Shown: in pieces, positions 1 through 6,606 of the stretch
How positions within the stretch are numbered: position 1 is the first letter of the stretch
Layout: each line of letters opens with the position of its first letter
Source of the DNA: Spirochaetales bacterium
GTDB taxonomy: Bacteria > Spirochaetota > Spirochaetia > DSM-2461
Length of the DNA stretch: 35,375 nt
Reading direction: 5' to 3'
Assembly (NCBI GenBank): GCA_028532905.1
Contig: JAQQAM010000207.1
Span: forward strand, 1-35,375
Position numbers and translations under genes: made by a program
The notes under the pieces: model-generated
Database searches by the model: none
Seen by the model: only the letters and a program-made list of their open reading frames with translations
Told to the model about the DNA's origin: nothing

Positions 1-690
1 TCCGTCATGGGTCAGGTCGCAGATGGGGAAGCCGTTGGGTTTGAATCCACCGGCGCCGGTACAGAGAATCACAGATTTTGCTTTGAACAGATGGATCACA
101 GGCTCATCGATACTGAAGCCGGCGGCTCCTGCAATACAGCCGTGTTCCTTGATCAGATGGGTAATCATAACCCGTTCCATCACAGGTATCTTTCTTTCCG
201 AAATGGGTTTATTGAAGGAGTCATAACAAAGGTGGGAATCAAAAAATCCCCATTCTCTGAGTTCCCGGACTCTGTCTTTCGAATGCTCTGCCATCTGTCT
301 GGTATAAACAGGATTATTGGTTTTCAGAGCGGAAGAGGAGACCTTTTCGGTAAACTCGTCCAGTGTCATCCCCGCAGTCGCCGGATCATAGGACATGATT
401 CCCTTGGCAAAGGGAGTCTGACCGGAAGATCCCAGCCTTCCTTTGGAGACCATCAGTACCTCTGATCCGGCATCATGACCTTTCACCGCTGCAAACAGTC
501 CGGTCATCCCTCCGCCGATCACCAGGATATCCGTGTCTTTTTCACTGTATCCCATTTCATCCGGATCGATTTCTCTCTCGTTTTTTTTCCAGTTTATATT
601 CATCCCCATGGAGGCAAGGGCCGCCGCTCCCAGAACTCCCCCGGTCAGGCCGAGAAACTGTCTTCTGGACATTCCGTTTTTTTCACTCAT
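1..690 (-). CDS. Tat-exported FAD-binding oxidoreductase (fumarate reductase/AprA-like), C-terminus outside window
   Basis: This gene runs off the left edge, so only its first 230 codons are visible. Near the N-terminus is a twin-arginine signal, SRRQFLGLTGG, followed by an alanine-rich hydrophobic stretch, so export by the Tat pathway is likely. A dinucleotide-binding loop (ILVIGGGMTGL) near residue 55 begins the FAD domain, and a second FAD-contacting segment (CTGAGGFKPNG) lies near residue 215. This is the pattern of the fumarate reductase/succinate dehydrogenase/APS reductase flavoprotein family; the substrate cannot be told because the catalytic half is missing. The start ATG at 690 is 4 bp after the ferredoxin stop, so the two are translationally linked, and the ferredoxin is the probable electron donor or acceptor. 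The family is well supported, the reaction is not. Confidence 0.85.
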   Translation of the reverse strand, partial: MSEKNGMSRRQFLGLTGGVLGAAALASMGMNINWKKNEREIDPDEMGYSEKDTDILVIGGGMTGLFAAVKGHDAGSEVLMVSKGRLGSSGQTPFAKGIMSYDPATAGMTLDEFTEKVSSSALKTNNPVYTRQMAEHSKDRVRELREWGFFDSHLCYDSFNKPISERKIPVMERVMITHLIKEHGCIAGAAGFSIDEPVIHLFKAKSVILCTGAGGFKPNGFPICDLTHDG

Positions 691-694
691 CCGA

Positions 695-907
695 TCACCC
701 CCAGGAAACAACCACCGGTATGGATTTTTCCGGTGTTATGGTTATGGCATTAACAGGACAGTACAGTCTGCACAGATGGCAGATCTGACAGTCTTCGGGA
801 TAGGCTATATAGGCTTTACCGTTATCCTTCAGACGGATAACGTCTGTGGGACAGGACTTCATACAGGTTCCGCATCCCATGCAGCCGTAAATGCTTTTGA
901 TGGACAT
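695..907 (-). CDS. 2[4Fe-4S] ferredoxin
   Basis: A 70-residue protein with two classical cluster motifs: CMGCGTCMKSCP beginning at residue 9 and CQICHLCRLYCP near residue 41. All eight cysteines are present, so two [4Fe-4S] clusters are expected. It has no signal peptide of its own. A good ribosome binding site (GAAGGAG) precedes the ATG at 907. It sits between the Gly/Pro-rich secreted protein (31 bp upstream) and the Tat flavoprotein (4 bp downstream), so it most likely passes electrons to or from that flavoprotein. Small ferredoxins paired with a flavoprotein of this kind resemble the AprB/AprA arrangement. Whether it stays in the cytoplasm or is exported bound to the Tat partner cannot be seen. 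Confidence 0.9.
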   Translation of the reverse strand: MSIKSIYGCMGCGTCMKSCPTDVIRLKDNGKAYIAYPEDCQICHLCRLYCPVNAITITPEKSIPVVVSWG

Positions 908-938
908 TGATTTAACTCCTTCTTCTTATGTCTGAGGT

Positions 939-1535
939 TTACAGTTCTTCCAGAGTTGTGATCAGATCCGGCAGTAATTCTGTCAAATCGTTCTCTTCCA
1001 TCTCTGCTTCATCAGGCCTTCCTCCTTCAGGAGGTGCTCCGTCCCGGGAGCCGCCGCTCTGTGGTCCGCCGCCTCTGGAACTGCCCATCATTCCACCCGG
1101 AGGGGGAGGGAAGAAGAGATTCTGTTCTTCTGTCAGCTCTTCTGATATCCGTTCAATATACTCATCCGGATCTGTGTCGCTGTCTTCCTCAACAGCCTCC
1201 AGCCACTCTTCGAGTATGGGGAGGATTGCAAGAGCCTGCTCATCACTTAATTCGATGACCTCTTCCGCCTCTTCGGCCAGGTAGGTCAGCCTGAATATCA
1301 TCAGTTCCGATTCGGAGGGCAGGACCATGGCCTGTCCGGACCTTCCTGATCCTCCGGGACCGCCTGATCCTCCGGGTCCTCCTGACCCACCGGGCCCTCC
1401 TGAAGCACCGGGACCACCCGATCCTCCCGGACCGCCTGAGCCCATCTGGCCGTCGGGATAACTTCCCGATGCAAAAGAGAAAAGGGTCAAATTAAAGAGA
1501 ACAGTAAGAAATGCAAGTTTTAAGGGTTTACTCAT
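939..1535 (-). CDS. Secreted Gly/Pro-repeat protein with acidic domain, function unknown
   Basis: About 198 residues. I chose the ATG at 1535 because GAGG lies 9 bases before it; an in-frame ATG at 1550 has no ribosome binding site. The protein starts with a signal peptide (LKLAFLTVLFNLTLFSFASG), then about 35 residues of Gly-Ser-Gly-Gly-Pro repeats, then a strongly acidic helical region with two phrases like LSDEQALAILPIL and ELTEEQNLFF. These recall periplasmic helical proteins with LTxxQ-type motifs, but I cannot assign a family. A second Gly/Pro-rich stretch and an acidic tail follow. It is the first gene of the operon with the ferredoxin and flavoprotein, so an accessory role in an exported redox system is possible. 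The low-complexity part makes similarity searches unreliable. Confidence 0.7.
   Translation of the reverse strand: MSKPLKLAFLTVLFNLTLFSFASGSYPDGQMGSGGPGGSGGPGASGGPGGSGGPGGSGGPGGSGRSGQAMVLPSESELMIFRLTYLAEEAEEVIELSDEQALAILPILEEWLEAVEEDSDTDPDEYIERISEELTEEQNLFFPPPPGGMMGSSRGGGPQSGGSRDGAPPEGGRPDEAEMEENDLTELLPDLITTLEEL
1340..1443 (-). repeat. In-gene tandem repeat coding for Gly-Gly-Ser-Gly-Gly-Pro units
   Basis: On the minus strand a 9 to 18 base unit rich in GGN CCN codons is repeated through about 100 bases, encoding GSGGPGGSGGPG-type sequence directly after the signal peptide. Third codon positions differ among units (for example ccgggac, ccgggtc, ccgggcc), so the array is not perfectly identical. 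Repeats of this type can change length by slippage. Confidence 0.75.
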
Positions 1536-1653
1536 TGTGTTTTTCCTCATTCTGGTATCAGGGCCGGAGACCCTGTGTGATTAGCCTAGCAGAGAGAAAA
1601 AATCGGATGGTAAAGGAGGTGTAAAAGCTATGTAAACTATGTTAAATCAGAGT

Positions 1654-2286
1654 TTAGCTGTGAAGACCGTCTATTTCCTTTAGTTTTGTTTCACATAAGG
1701 GAGATATATTTCCGGAGGTCAGAGCGTTCACGGTCATTTCGGCAGCGGCTTCCAGAACCTCGATCCGGTCAAAGGCCTGAAGCAGGGTTTTCCCCACAGT
1801 CAGAACTCCGTGGTTTTCCATTAAAAGGGCAAACTGTCCGTCCGCAAGGGATGCCGCCGCTGTATCGCCCAGGGATTCGGTCCCCATCAATGCATAGGGT
1901 GCAAAGGCGGGTTCTCCCAGTAAATATCGTGCCTCCGCAAGCAGGTCGGTCCGGATGACACCGTTTTGTACAGCCGTCAGATAACTGGCAGATTTGGGGT
2001 GGGCATGGACCACCGCATTAATATCAGGCCGGCACTTTAGAATTTTCAGATGCATATCAGTTTCTATACTCGGTTTCAGACCGGTGCTGTAGTTTTCTCC
2101 ATCCAGTGTCATCAGAGCAATCTGTCTGAAGTTTGTTTTTCCCTTGTCCAGAGCGGAGGGGGTAATGAGGACATGGTTTTTCCCCACTCTGAGGCTGATA
2201 TTGCCTCCCGAACAGGTGGTCAGCCCCTGACTGTAGAGGCGTCTCATGGTGGCCGCAACGGCTTCTCTTTCTTTTTGGTAAATCAT
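1654..2286 (-). CDS. Class II aldolase/adducin family protein (fuculose-phosphate aldolase-like)
   Basis: A 210-residue protein of the usual length for the family. It holds the phosphate-binding loop SGGNIS (26-31), Glu75, the zinc-binding pair in VHAHP (His94, His96) and a third zinc His159 in MENHGV. These match the E73, H92, H94, H155 set known from L-fuculose-1-phosphate aldolase (FucA), so a zinc-dependent aldol cleavage of a phosphorylated sugar or related compound in the cytoplasm is expected. Family members also include ribulose-5-phosphate epimerases and MtnB dehydratase, so the substrate is open. No sugar kinase or isomerase lies next to it. The ATG at 2286 lacks a clear Shine-Dalgarno and follows a strongly folded leader (2289-2340), which may control its translation. 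Confidence 0.85.
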   Translation of the reverse strand: MIYQKEREAVAATMRRLYSQGLTTCSGGNISLRVGKNHVLITPSALDKGKTNFRQIALMTLDGENYSTGLKPSIETDMHLKILKCRPDINAVVHAHPKSASYLTAVQNGVIRTDLLAEARYLLGEPAFAPYALMGTESLGDTAAASLADGQFALLMENHGVLTVGKTLLQAFDRIEVLEAAAEMTVNALTSGNISPLCETKLKEIDGLHS

Positions 2287-2288
2287 AA

Positions 2289-2340
2289 CAGCTGTATACT
2301 ACAGGGAATGGCCTGAAAGGGCGAGTCCCTGTTTCAGCTG
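2289..2340 (-). promoter_or_regulatory. Nested inverted repeats in aldolase leader
   Basis: Directly before the aldolase ATG are nested arms: CAGCTG (2335-2340) with CAGCTG (2289-2294), ACAGGGA with TCCCTGT (2326-2332 and 2301-2307), and an inner GCC/GGC. In RNA these stack into one long stem-loop ending about 2 bases before the start codon, in the place where the ribosome binding site should be. A possible -10 (TATAAT) lies further upstream near 2380. The structure is visible; a regulatory role is inference and no known riboswitch consensus was recognised. Confidence 0.4.
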
Positions 2341-2462
2341 CTCATGAGTATCACAATTATTCTCCTGTTCTTGAATTATAGGGAGATATATGAGTACGTT
2401 GTTGTGAAACAAGTACGTTCTTTTTGTGATTTGTAGGAAGGTAAAGTATTCTAATGGGGTTG

Positions 2463-2488
2463 AAAAAGGGCCGGATACTATCCGGCCC
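2463..2488 (-). terminator. Rho-independent terminator after peroxiredoxin gene
   Basis: Perfect 9-bp stem GGGCCGGAT / ATCCGGCCC with a 3-base loop, followed on the minus strand by five T residues. It sits 17 bp after the peroxiredoxin stop codon and should end the dps-peroxiredoxin transcript. Confidence 0.9.
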
Positions 2489-2505
2489 TGTCGTTTCATT
2501 GTCTG

Positions 2506-3228
2506 TTATTTCTTGAGTATTTTAGAAAGAACCTCATCCTTTGCGATGGGTTTTTGACAGAAGAACCAGTCCTGGCAGGTCATATCTTCTTTTCCGTCCA
2601 TTCTGTCCTTTGCTGTACCGCAGGAGCCGGCGGGTCCTATGATGACATCATCACCGGGACGCCAGTCGGCAGGTGTGGCCACTCCGAACTCATCTGCTGC
2701 CTGCATGGCGATAAGAGCTCTGTAGATCTCATCGAAGTTTCTTCCCAGGCTGAGGGGGTAGTAGATCATGGATCTGACTGTTCCCTGGGGATCAATGAAG
2801 AAAACGGCTCTTACGGCTTTTGTTGTATCTTCCCCCGGCTGGATCATACCGTACTTTTTTGCCACTTCCATGGTAATGTCTTCAATAAGAGGAAATTTCA
2901 CTTCCACATTTTTGTGTCCCCGGTATTCGATTTTCTCCTGAATCGTTCTCAACCAGGCAATATGACTGTATAAACCGTCTACAGACAGTCCGACCAGTTC
3001 GCAGTTTGCTTCTTTAAACTGATCTGCCATTGAGGCAAAGGTGATAAATTCTGTTGTACACACCGGTGTAAAATCTGCCGGGTGGCTGAACAGAATAACC
3101 CATTTGCCGCTGTAGTCAGAAGGGAAGTTAATTTCTCCCTGTGTTGTTACAGCCTTGAACTCGGGAGCCTTATCTCCGATTCTGGGCATTCCGACAGCCT
3201 GTTCTGCTTTGACTTCATTGTTTTCCAT
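2506..3228 (-). CDS. Peroxiredoxin, Prx6/archaeal Tpx-like subfamily
   Basis: A 240-residue thiol peroxidase that reduces hydrogen peroxide and organic hydroperoxides in the cytoplasm. The peroxidatic cysteine is Cys57 in the motif HPADFTPVCTTEF. The protein has the extended C-terminal domain of the Prx6 subfamily, with further cysteines at 203, 218 and 224; archaeal relatives such as Aeropyrum Tpx use C-terminal cysteines of this kind as resolving residues, so it may work as a 2-Cys enzyme. The ATG at 3228 follows an AGGAG site. It lies 44 bp after dps on the same strand with no promoter seen between, and a terminator follows, so dps and this gene probably form a two-gene peroxide-defence operon under the sigma-54 promoter at 3746-3762. 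Confidence 0.93.
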   Translation of the reverse strand: MENNEVKAEQAVGMPRIGDKAPEFKAVTTQGEINFPSDYSGKWVILFSHPADFTPVCTTEFITFASMADQFKEANCELVGLSVDGLYSHIAWLRTIQEKIEYRGHKNVEVKFPLIEDITMEVAKKYGMIQPGEDTTKAVRAVFFIDPQGTVRSMIYYPLSLGRNFDEIYRALIAMQAADEFGVATPADWRPGDDVIIGPAGSCGTAKDRMDGKEDMTCQDWFFCQKPIAKDEVLSKILKK

Positions 3229-3272
3229 ACTTAACTCCTAATTATTGATGTAACCGATTTACGGCTCATTTT

Positions 3273-3710
3273 CTATTTATCCTGTGTGGCTGACAGAAAC
3301 CAGATGTTCTTTCTGTAGGAAGAAACCAGCCCCTCAAAAAGAGCAACAGTTGTGAAGTCCCCTTCTTCGTCGGCAATCTTTCGGATTTCCGATGCTCTCT
3401 CCGACATGTCTTCAAGATCCTTTTTAACAATGTCCAGAAGCTTTTCAGTGCTCACAGGGACGGCGGGGATCTCTTCAATTCTGCTGAGAGCCAGATATTC
3501 TTTTACACTGGCAACAGGTGTCTCTCCCAGCATCTTGATCTGTTCCGCCACAGAGTCATACTGTTCAAAAACCTCTTCATAGAGGGCTTCTGTGAATTTG
3601 TGTGATGACATAAACTGAGAACCAACAACATTCCAGTGCAGGTTATGGAGTTTTACATTCCATACTGCCAGATCCGCTACGTAATTGTTCAATAATTCTA
3701 TTTTATTCAT
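3273..3710 (-). CDS. dps: Dps-family ferritin-like DNA-protection protein
   Basis: A 145-residue four-helix protein. The first helix carries LHNLHWNVVG with His25; His37, Glu41, Asp52 and Glu56 follow at the spacing of the intersubunit ferroxidase site of Dps proteins. It should form a dodecameric shell that oxidises ferrous iron with hydrogen peroxide and stores it, limiting Fenton damage. The N-terminus is short and lacks a lysine-rich tail, so direct DNA binding is not implied. The ATG at 3710 has AGGAG at 3717-3721. Upstream is a near-perfect sigma-54 promoter and then the divergent NorR-like activator gene, so expression is probably switched on by that activator. Family assignment is firm; the physiological signal is inferred. 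Confidence 0.93.
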   Translation of the reverse strand: MNKIELLNNYVADLAVWNVKLHNLHWNVVGSQFMSSHKFTEALYEEVFEQYDSVAEQIKMLGETPVASVKEYLALSRIEEIPAVPVSTEKLLDIVKKDLEDMSERASEIRKIADEEGDFTTVALFEGLVSSYRKNIWFLSATQDK

Positions 3711-3745
3711 TTCGAACTCCTATGCTTATTTATGTATATTCATAT

Positions 3746-3762
3746 TGCAACTCCTGTGCCAA
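3746..3762 (-). promoter_or_regulatory. Sigma-54 (-24/-12) promoter of dps
   Basis: The minus strand reads TTGGCACAGGAGTTGCA, matching the RpoN consensus TTGGCAC-N5-TTGCA with the required 10 bases between the invariant GG and GC. Predicted transcription start is near 3735, giving a leader of about 25 bases to the dps ATG. Confidence 0.88.
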
Positions 3763-3858
3763 AAATATTAATTCGAATTAAAAATTTTTTAAGTTGTTTT
3801 AAGGTAATTAAATATTTATATATATGTGTAGGTGTTTCATTTTTGTTATGGACATCTC

Positions 3859-3914
3859 ACCGATATTTCGTTATTATGAGTACCGAAATATGGGTGGTAC
3901 CGGTATTTCGGTAT
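3859..3914. promoter_or_regulatory. Three-copy operator, probable binding sites of the NorR-like activator
   Basis: ACCGATATTTCGTTAT (3859-3874) and ACCGGTATTTCGGTAT (3899-3914) are direct copies with 14 of 16 bases equal and a 40-bp offset. Between them TACCGAAATA (3881-3890) is an inverted copy of TATTTCGGTA (3904-3913). The set lies about 125 to 180 bp upstream of the predicted dps start, the usual place for sigma-54 enhancer sites, and ends 17 bp before the regulator's own ATG, which also suggests autoregulation. Confidence 0.7.
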
Positions 3915-3931
3915 GTTGCTGAGGAGGTCTC

Positions 3932-5425
3932 ATGAAAGATAATCTTTTACCCTCATCCTTGGAAAAGCTGCTGGAGCTTATCCTGCAGGCTGTCAGTGAG
4001 CTTGTGGATTTTGAACTGGCCGTGATTCTGAAGCTCTCTGACTCCAATCACCTGGTTGTGCAGAAAGCCGTCGGACCTCTGGCAGGAGGAGATTTACTGA
4101 CATATAAAATTGATCTCCGGCAACGGAAGGATATTGCCCGTATCCTCAATATTAATGAGCCCTATCTATTTGATGAAAATGAAGAGCATATTGATACTTA
4201 TGAGGAAATCCTCGAACTTCCCGAGGGGCATTCCTGTATGGTTTCCCCCCTGTATATCAAAGACCAGCCTATCGGTCTATTGACACTGGATCACAGTGTC
4301 TGCGGTCAGTTCTCTCCCATGATTGTTGATATCATAGGTACTCTATCCCGGTTGATCGCTATCATTATTGACCAGAATGAATCGGGACAGTACCTGGATG
4401 CCGAACGGAAATCTTTGACCAGAGAGAGGAATTTACTGCTGAAGAATAATCAGAGTGAATTCCGCAATCTGATAGGCAGTTCTCCCACCTGGAATATCGT
4501 ACTGGAACAGATTCGAACTGTTGCTGAGTCAGATCTTCCGGTGCTGATCCACGGGGAAACCGGAACAGGAAAAGAACAGGCCGCCAAGGTTATACACAGT
4601 TTGAGCTCCAGGCGGGATGCACCCTTTATCACTCTGAACTGTTCGGCTCTGAATGCCGGTCTGGCGGAAAGTGAACTGTTCGGTCATGAGCAGGGAGCAT
4701 TCACTTCAGCCAACAGCAGGCGCCGGGGACGGTTTGAACTGGCAGACGGGGGAACCCTCTTTCTGGATGAAATAGCTGATCTTCCTGCTGAAATTCAGCC
4801 CAAAATACTGAGAACTCTCCAGGAGGGCACTTTTGAGAGAGTGGGCGGTGAAAAAACACTAAGCTGCAATGTCAGAGTGATCGCCGCCAGTAACAAGAAC
4901 CTGAGGACGGAAGTCTCTGAAAACAGATTCCGGGAAGATCTGTATTACCGGCTGGGAGTTTTTCCGGTAAATCTTCCGCCCTTGAGAGATCGAAGAGAGG
5001 ATATTGTTCCTCTGGCGGAGCACTTTCTTTCGGGCGCCGGCTGCGGCAGCTCTGCCATACTGGGTACAGAGGCTCTGGAGGAAATGCTCAGATATCCCTG
5101 GCCCGGTAATATCCGGGAGCTGCAGAATGTGATGAGACGGGCTGCTCTTCTTGCGGGTGATGGAGTTATTAACGTTCATCACCTTGGGCTTACAGGGAAC
5201 CTGTCAGACACTTCTATAGTTCAGGGTGAATCTCCCGCAAAAGAAAAAAAGGACGGGTTTCCGACTCTACAGGAGGTGGAGACGTCTCATATACGCAAAG
5301 CTCTTACTGCCAGCGGAGGGAAAATTTACGGAAGCGACGGGGCTGCAGTCCTGTTGGGTCTTAAGCCGAGCACACTTCAAAGCAGAATGAACAAGCTGGG
5401 TATAAGCAAAAACAGCGGGTCTTAA
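3932..5425 (+). CDS. NorR-like sigma-54-dependent activator (GAF-AAA-Fis)
   Basis: A 497-residue enhancer-binding protein. An N-terminal GAF domain (about 15-150) holds Cys102 in a context resembling the iron-coordinating Cys113 of E. coli NorR, so sensing of nitric oxide or another oxidant is possible. The AAA+ domain has Walker A GETGTGKE (208-215), the sigma-54 contact loop at 255-260, Walker B GTLFLDE (274-280) and a Fis-type helix-turn-helix at about 465-491. The contact loop reads GAFTSA instead of GAFTGA. The ATG at 3932 follows GAGG. The gene is divergent from dps and the peroxiredoxin gene, which have a sigma-54 promoter with three upstream operators, so those are its likely targets. 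It overlaps the purC stop codon by 4 bp at the 3' end. Calling it true NorR would be too strong because no NO reductase gene is near. Confidence 0.88.
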   Translation: MKDNLLPSSLEKLLELILQAVSELVDFELAVILKLSDSNHLVVQKAVGPLAGGDLLTYKIDLRQRKDIARILNINEPYLFDENEEHIDTYEEILELPEGHSCMVSPLYIKDQPIGLLTLDHSVCGQFSPMIVDIIGTLSRLIAIIIDQNESGQYLDAERKSLTRERNLLLKNNQSEFRNLIGSSPTWNIVLEQIRTVAESDLPVLIHGETGTGKEQAAKVIHSLSSRRDAPFITLNCSALNAGLAESELFGHEQGAFTSANSRRRGRFELADGGTLFLDEIADLPAEIQPKILRTLQEGTFERVGGEKTLSCNVRVIAASNKNLRTEVSENRFREDLYYRLGVFPVNLPPLRDRREDIVPLAEHFLSGAGCGSSAILGTEALEEMLRYPWPGNIRELQNVMRRAALLAGDGVINVHHLGLTGNLSDTSIVQGESPAKEKKDGFPTLQEVETSHIRKALTASGGKIYGSDGAAVLLGLKPSTLQSRMNKLGISKNSGS

Positions 5426-6510
5426 TTAATCAGGTCCAGATGGTTCAGGGAATCCAGTATCTCCTGTTTCGGATTATCCGACAGGGGCAGGGGAGCTCCT
5501 GTAATCTGTTCGGCCAGATCAATATAAAGGCGGCTGACGTCCATCATCTGTTCATCTTTCAGCCGGAATGAATCGGCAAGGGCATACCGCTCCTCCATTC
5601 TGTCCTTGTTCAGAAGAACATCCTTATCCGGAACGCTGGCCTGAAGCATTTCCCTGAAATACTCCTTGGAATCCTCTCTGATCACCCCCTGTTCGTACAG
5701 GGCCTTATCCCAGTAGCGGGATGAATCGGGTGTTCCGATCTCATCAATGTAAATCAGACGGGCATCTTCTTCGTTGCCAATGAATCCAAACTCGAACTTG
5801 GTATCAACAAAGACCTTACCGATTGCATCCAGTTCCCGGGATATGAGATTAAACCCTTCTGTCAGAAGCCTCTCATAGGTATGGACTGCTTCCGCAGAGG
5901 GGAAGCGGAAGGCTTTCAGGTTATTCAGGATCTGATCCCGGCTGATATTGTAATCGTCCTTTTCGGGAATGTCCGCAACACCCCGGATAATTCCCTTTGT
6001 GGAGGGGGTGATCAGCAGGCTGTCCAGTTTCTGGTTTTTCTTCAGGCCTTCGGGCAGGGTTATGCCGCAGACTTCCCGTTCCCCTTTTTCATAGGAGCGC
6101 CACATACTGCCGGTGATGTACTGCCGGGCTATGGCTTCAACCATAACAGGACGGGCTTTGCGGACAATCCAGACCAGAGGATGGGGAACATCCACTATAT
6201 GATTTCCTGCCAGACCCTCTTCTTCAAACCGGGTAAACCAGTAACGGGCAATGGTGTTGAGAGCGGCCCCTTTTCCGGGAATTCCCTTCAGACCGCCTTC
6301 ACTCTGCCACAAACACTCATAGGCGGATATCCGGTCGCTGATAACCATTACCGCCAGTTCTTCATTCTCCAGGCCGTATCGGCTGCAGAGCCTTTTATTG
6401 TCTGCTTCTGTCAGCCAGTAGACGGAGCGGACTTTTCCTGAATGAACCTCTCCGGCATGTCTTATGGGGAGATTATCTGTCTGAATCAGTGCTTTATCTG
6501 TTATGGCCAT
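5422..6510 (-). CDS. purC: Phosphoribosylaminoimidazole-succinocarboxamide synthase (SAICAR synthetase)
   Basis: A 362-residue enzyme of de novo purine synthesis that joins CAIR and aspartate with ATP to form SAICAR in the cytoplasm. The N-terminal ATP-binding segment HSGKVRSVY, the ISDRISAYE segment and the late segments DTKFEFGF and YIDEIGTPDSSRYW are typical. It belongs to the long PurC type (about 360 residues rather than 240). I chose the ATG at 6510, which follows GGAAGGAC; a longer frame opens at a TTG at 6573, but that lies inside the predicted promoter. No other purine gene is adjacent, so it is a lone pur gene here. It converges on the NorR-like gene with the two stop codons overlapping in TTAA. 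Confidence 0.95.
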   Translation of the reverse strand: MAITDKALIQTDNLPIRHAGEVHSGKVRSVYWLTEADNKRLCSRYGLENEELAVMVISDRISAYECLWQSEGGLKGIPGKGAALNTIARYWFTRFEEEGLAGNHIVDVPHPLVWIVRKARPVMVEAIARQYITGSMWRSYEKGEREVCGITLPEGLKKNQKLDSLLITPSTKGIIRGVADIPEKDDYNISRDQILNNLKAFRFPSAEAVHTYERLLTEGFNLISRELDAIGKVFVDTKFEFGFIGNEEDARLIYIDEIGTPDSSRYWDKALYEQGVIREDSKEYFREMLQASVPDKDVLLNKDRMEERYALADSFRLKDEQMMDVSRLYIDLAEQITGAPLPLSDNPKQEILDSLNHLDLIN

Positions 6511-6543
6511 AGTCCTTCCGTCCTGTTGGTAATGATGCTTCAT

Positions 6544-6573
6544 TTTATACAACTTGTCAGACAAGTATTTCAA
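6544..6573 (-). promoter_or_regulatory. purC promoter with palindromic operator in the spacer
   Basis: The minus strand shows -35 TTGAAA (6568-6573), an 18-bp spacer and -10 TATAAA (6544-6549). The spacer contains the perfect 7-1-7 palindrome ACTTGTCTGACAAGT (6552-6566). TTGTCnGACAA resembles operators of FadR-subfamily GntR repressors; the cognate regulator is not in this window. Confidence 0.6.
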
Positions 6574-6606
6574 TAGGAAGAACCCCTATTTTAACCCGGG
6601 ATGCAT

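Noticed and set aside
928-1284. Serine-rich plus-strand frame
   Set aside because: It is the antisense of the Gly/Pro-repeat protein; the minus frame has a signal peptide and ribosome binding site.
1340-1443. Short regular repeats considered as a CRISPR array
   Set aside because: The units are 9 to 18 bases without unique spacers and stay in frame in a protein-coding gene.
2299-2499. A 66-codon minus-strand open frame between peroxiredoxin and aldolase genes
   Set aside because: Its first codons lie in the peroxiredoxin terminator hairpin and its end in the folded aldolase leader; no ribosome binding site and no recognisable sequence.
3732-3935. A 67-codon plus-strand frame ending in the start of the NorR-like gene
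   Set aside because: It covers the sigma-54 promoter and the operator repeats of the dps intergenic region, has no ribosome binding site and AT-rich, non-coding-like content.
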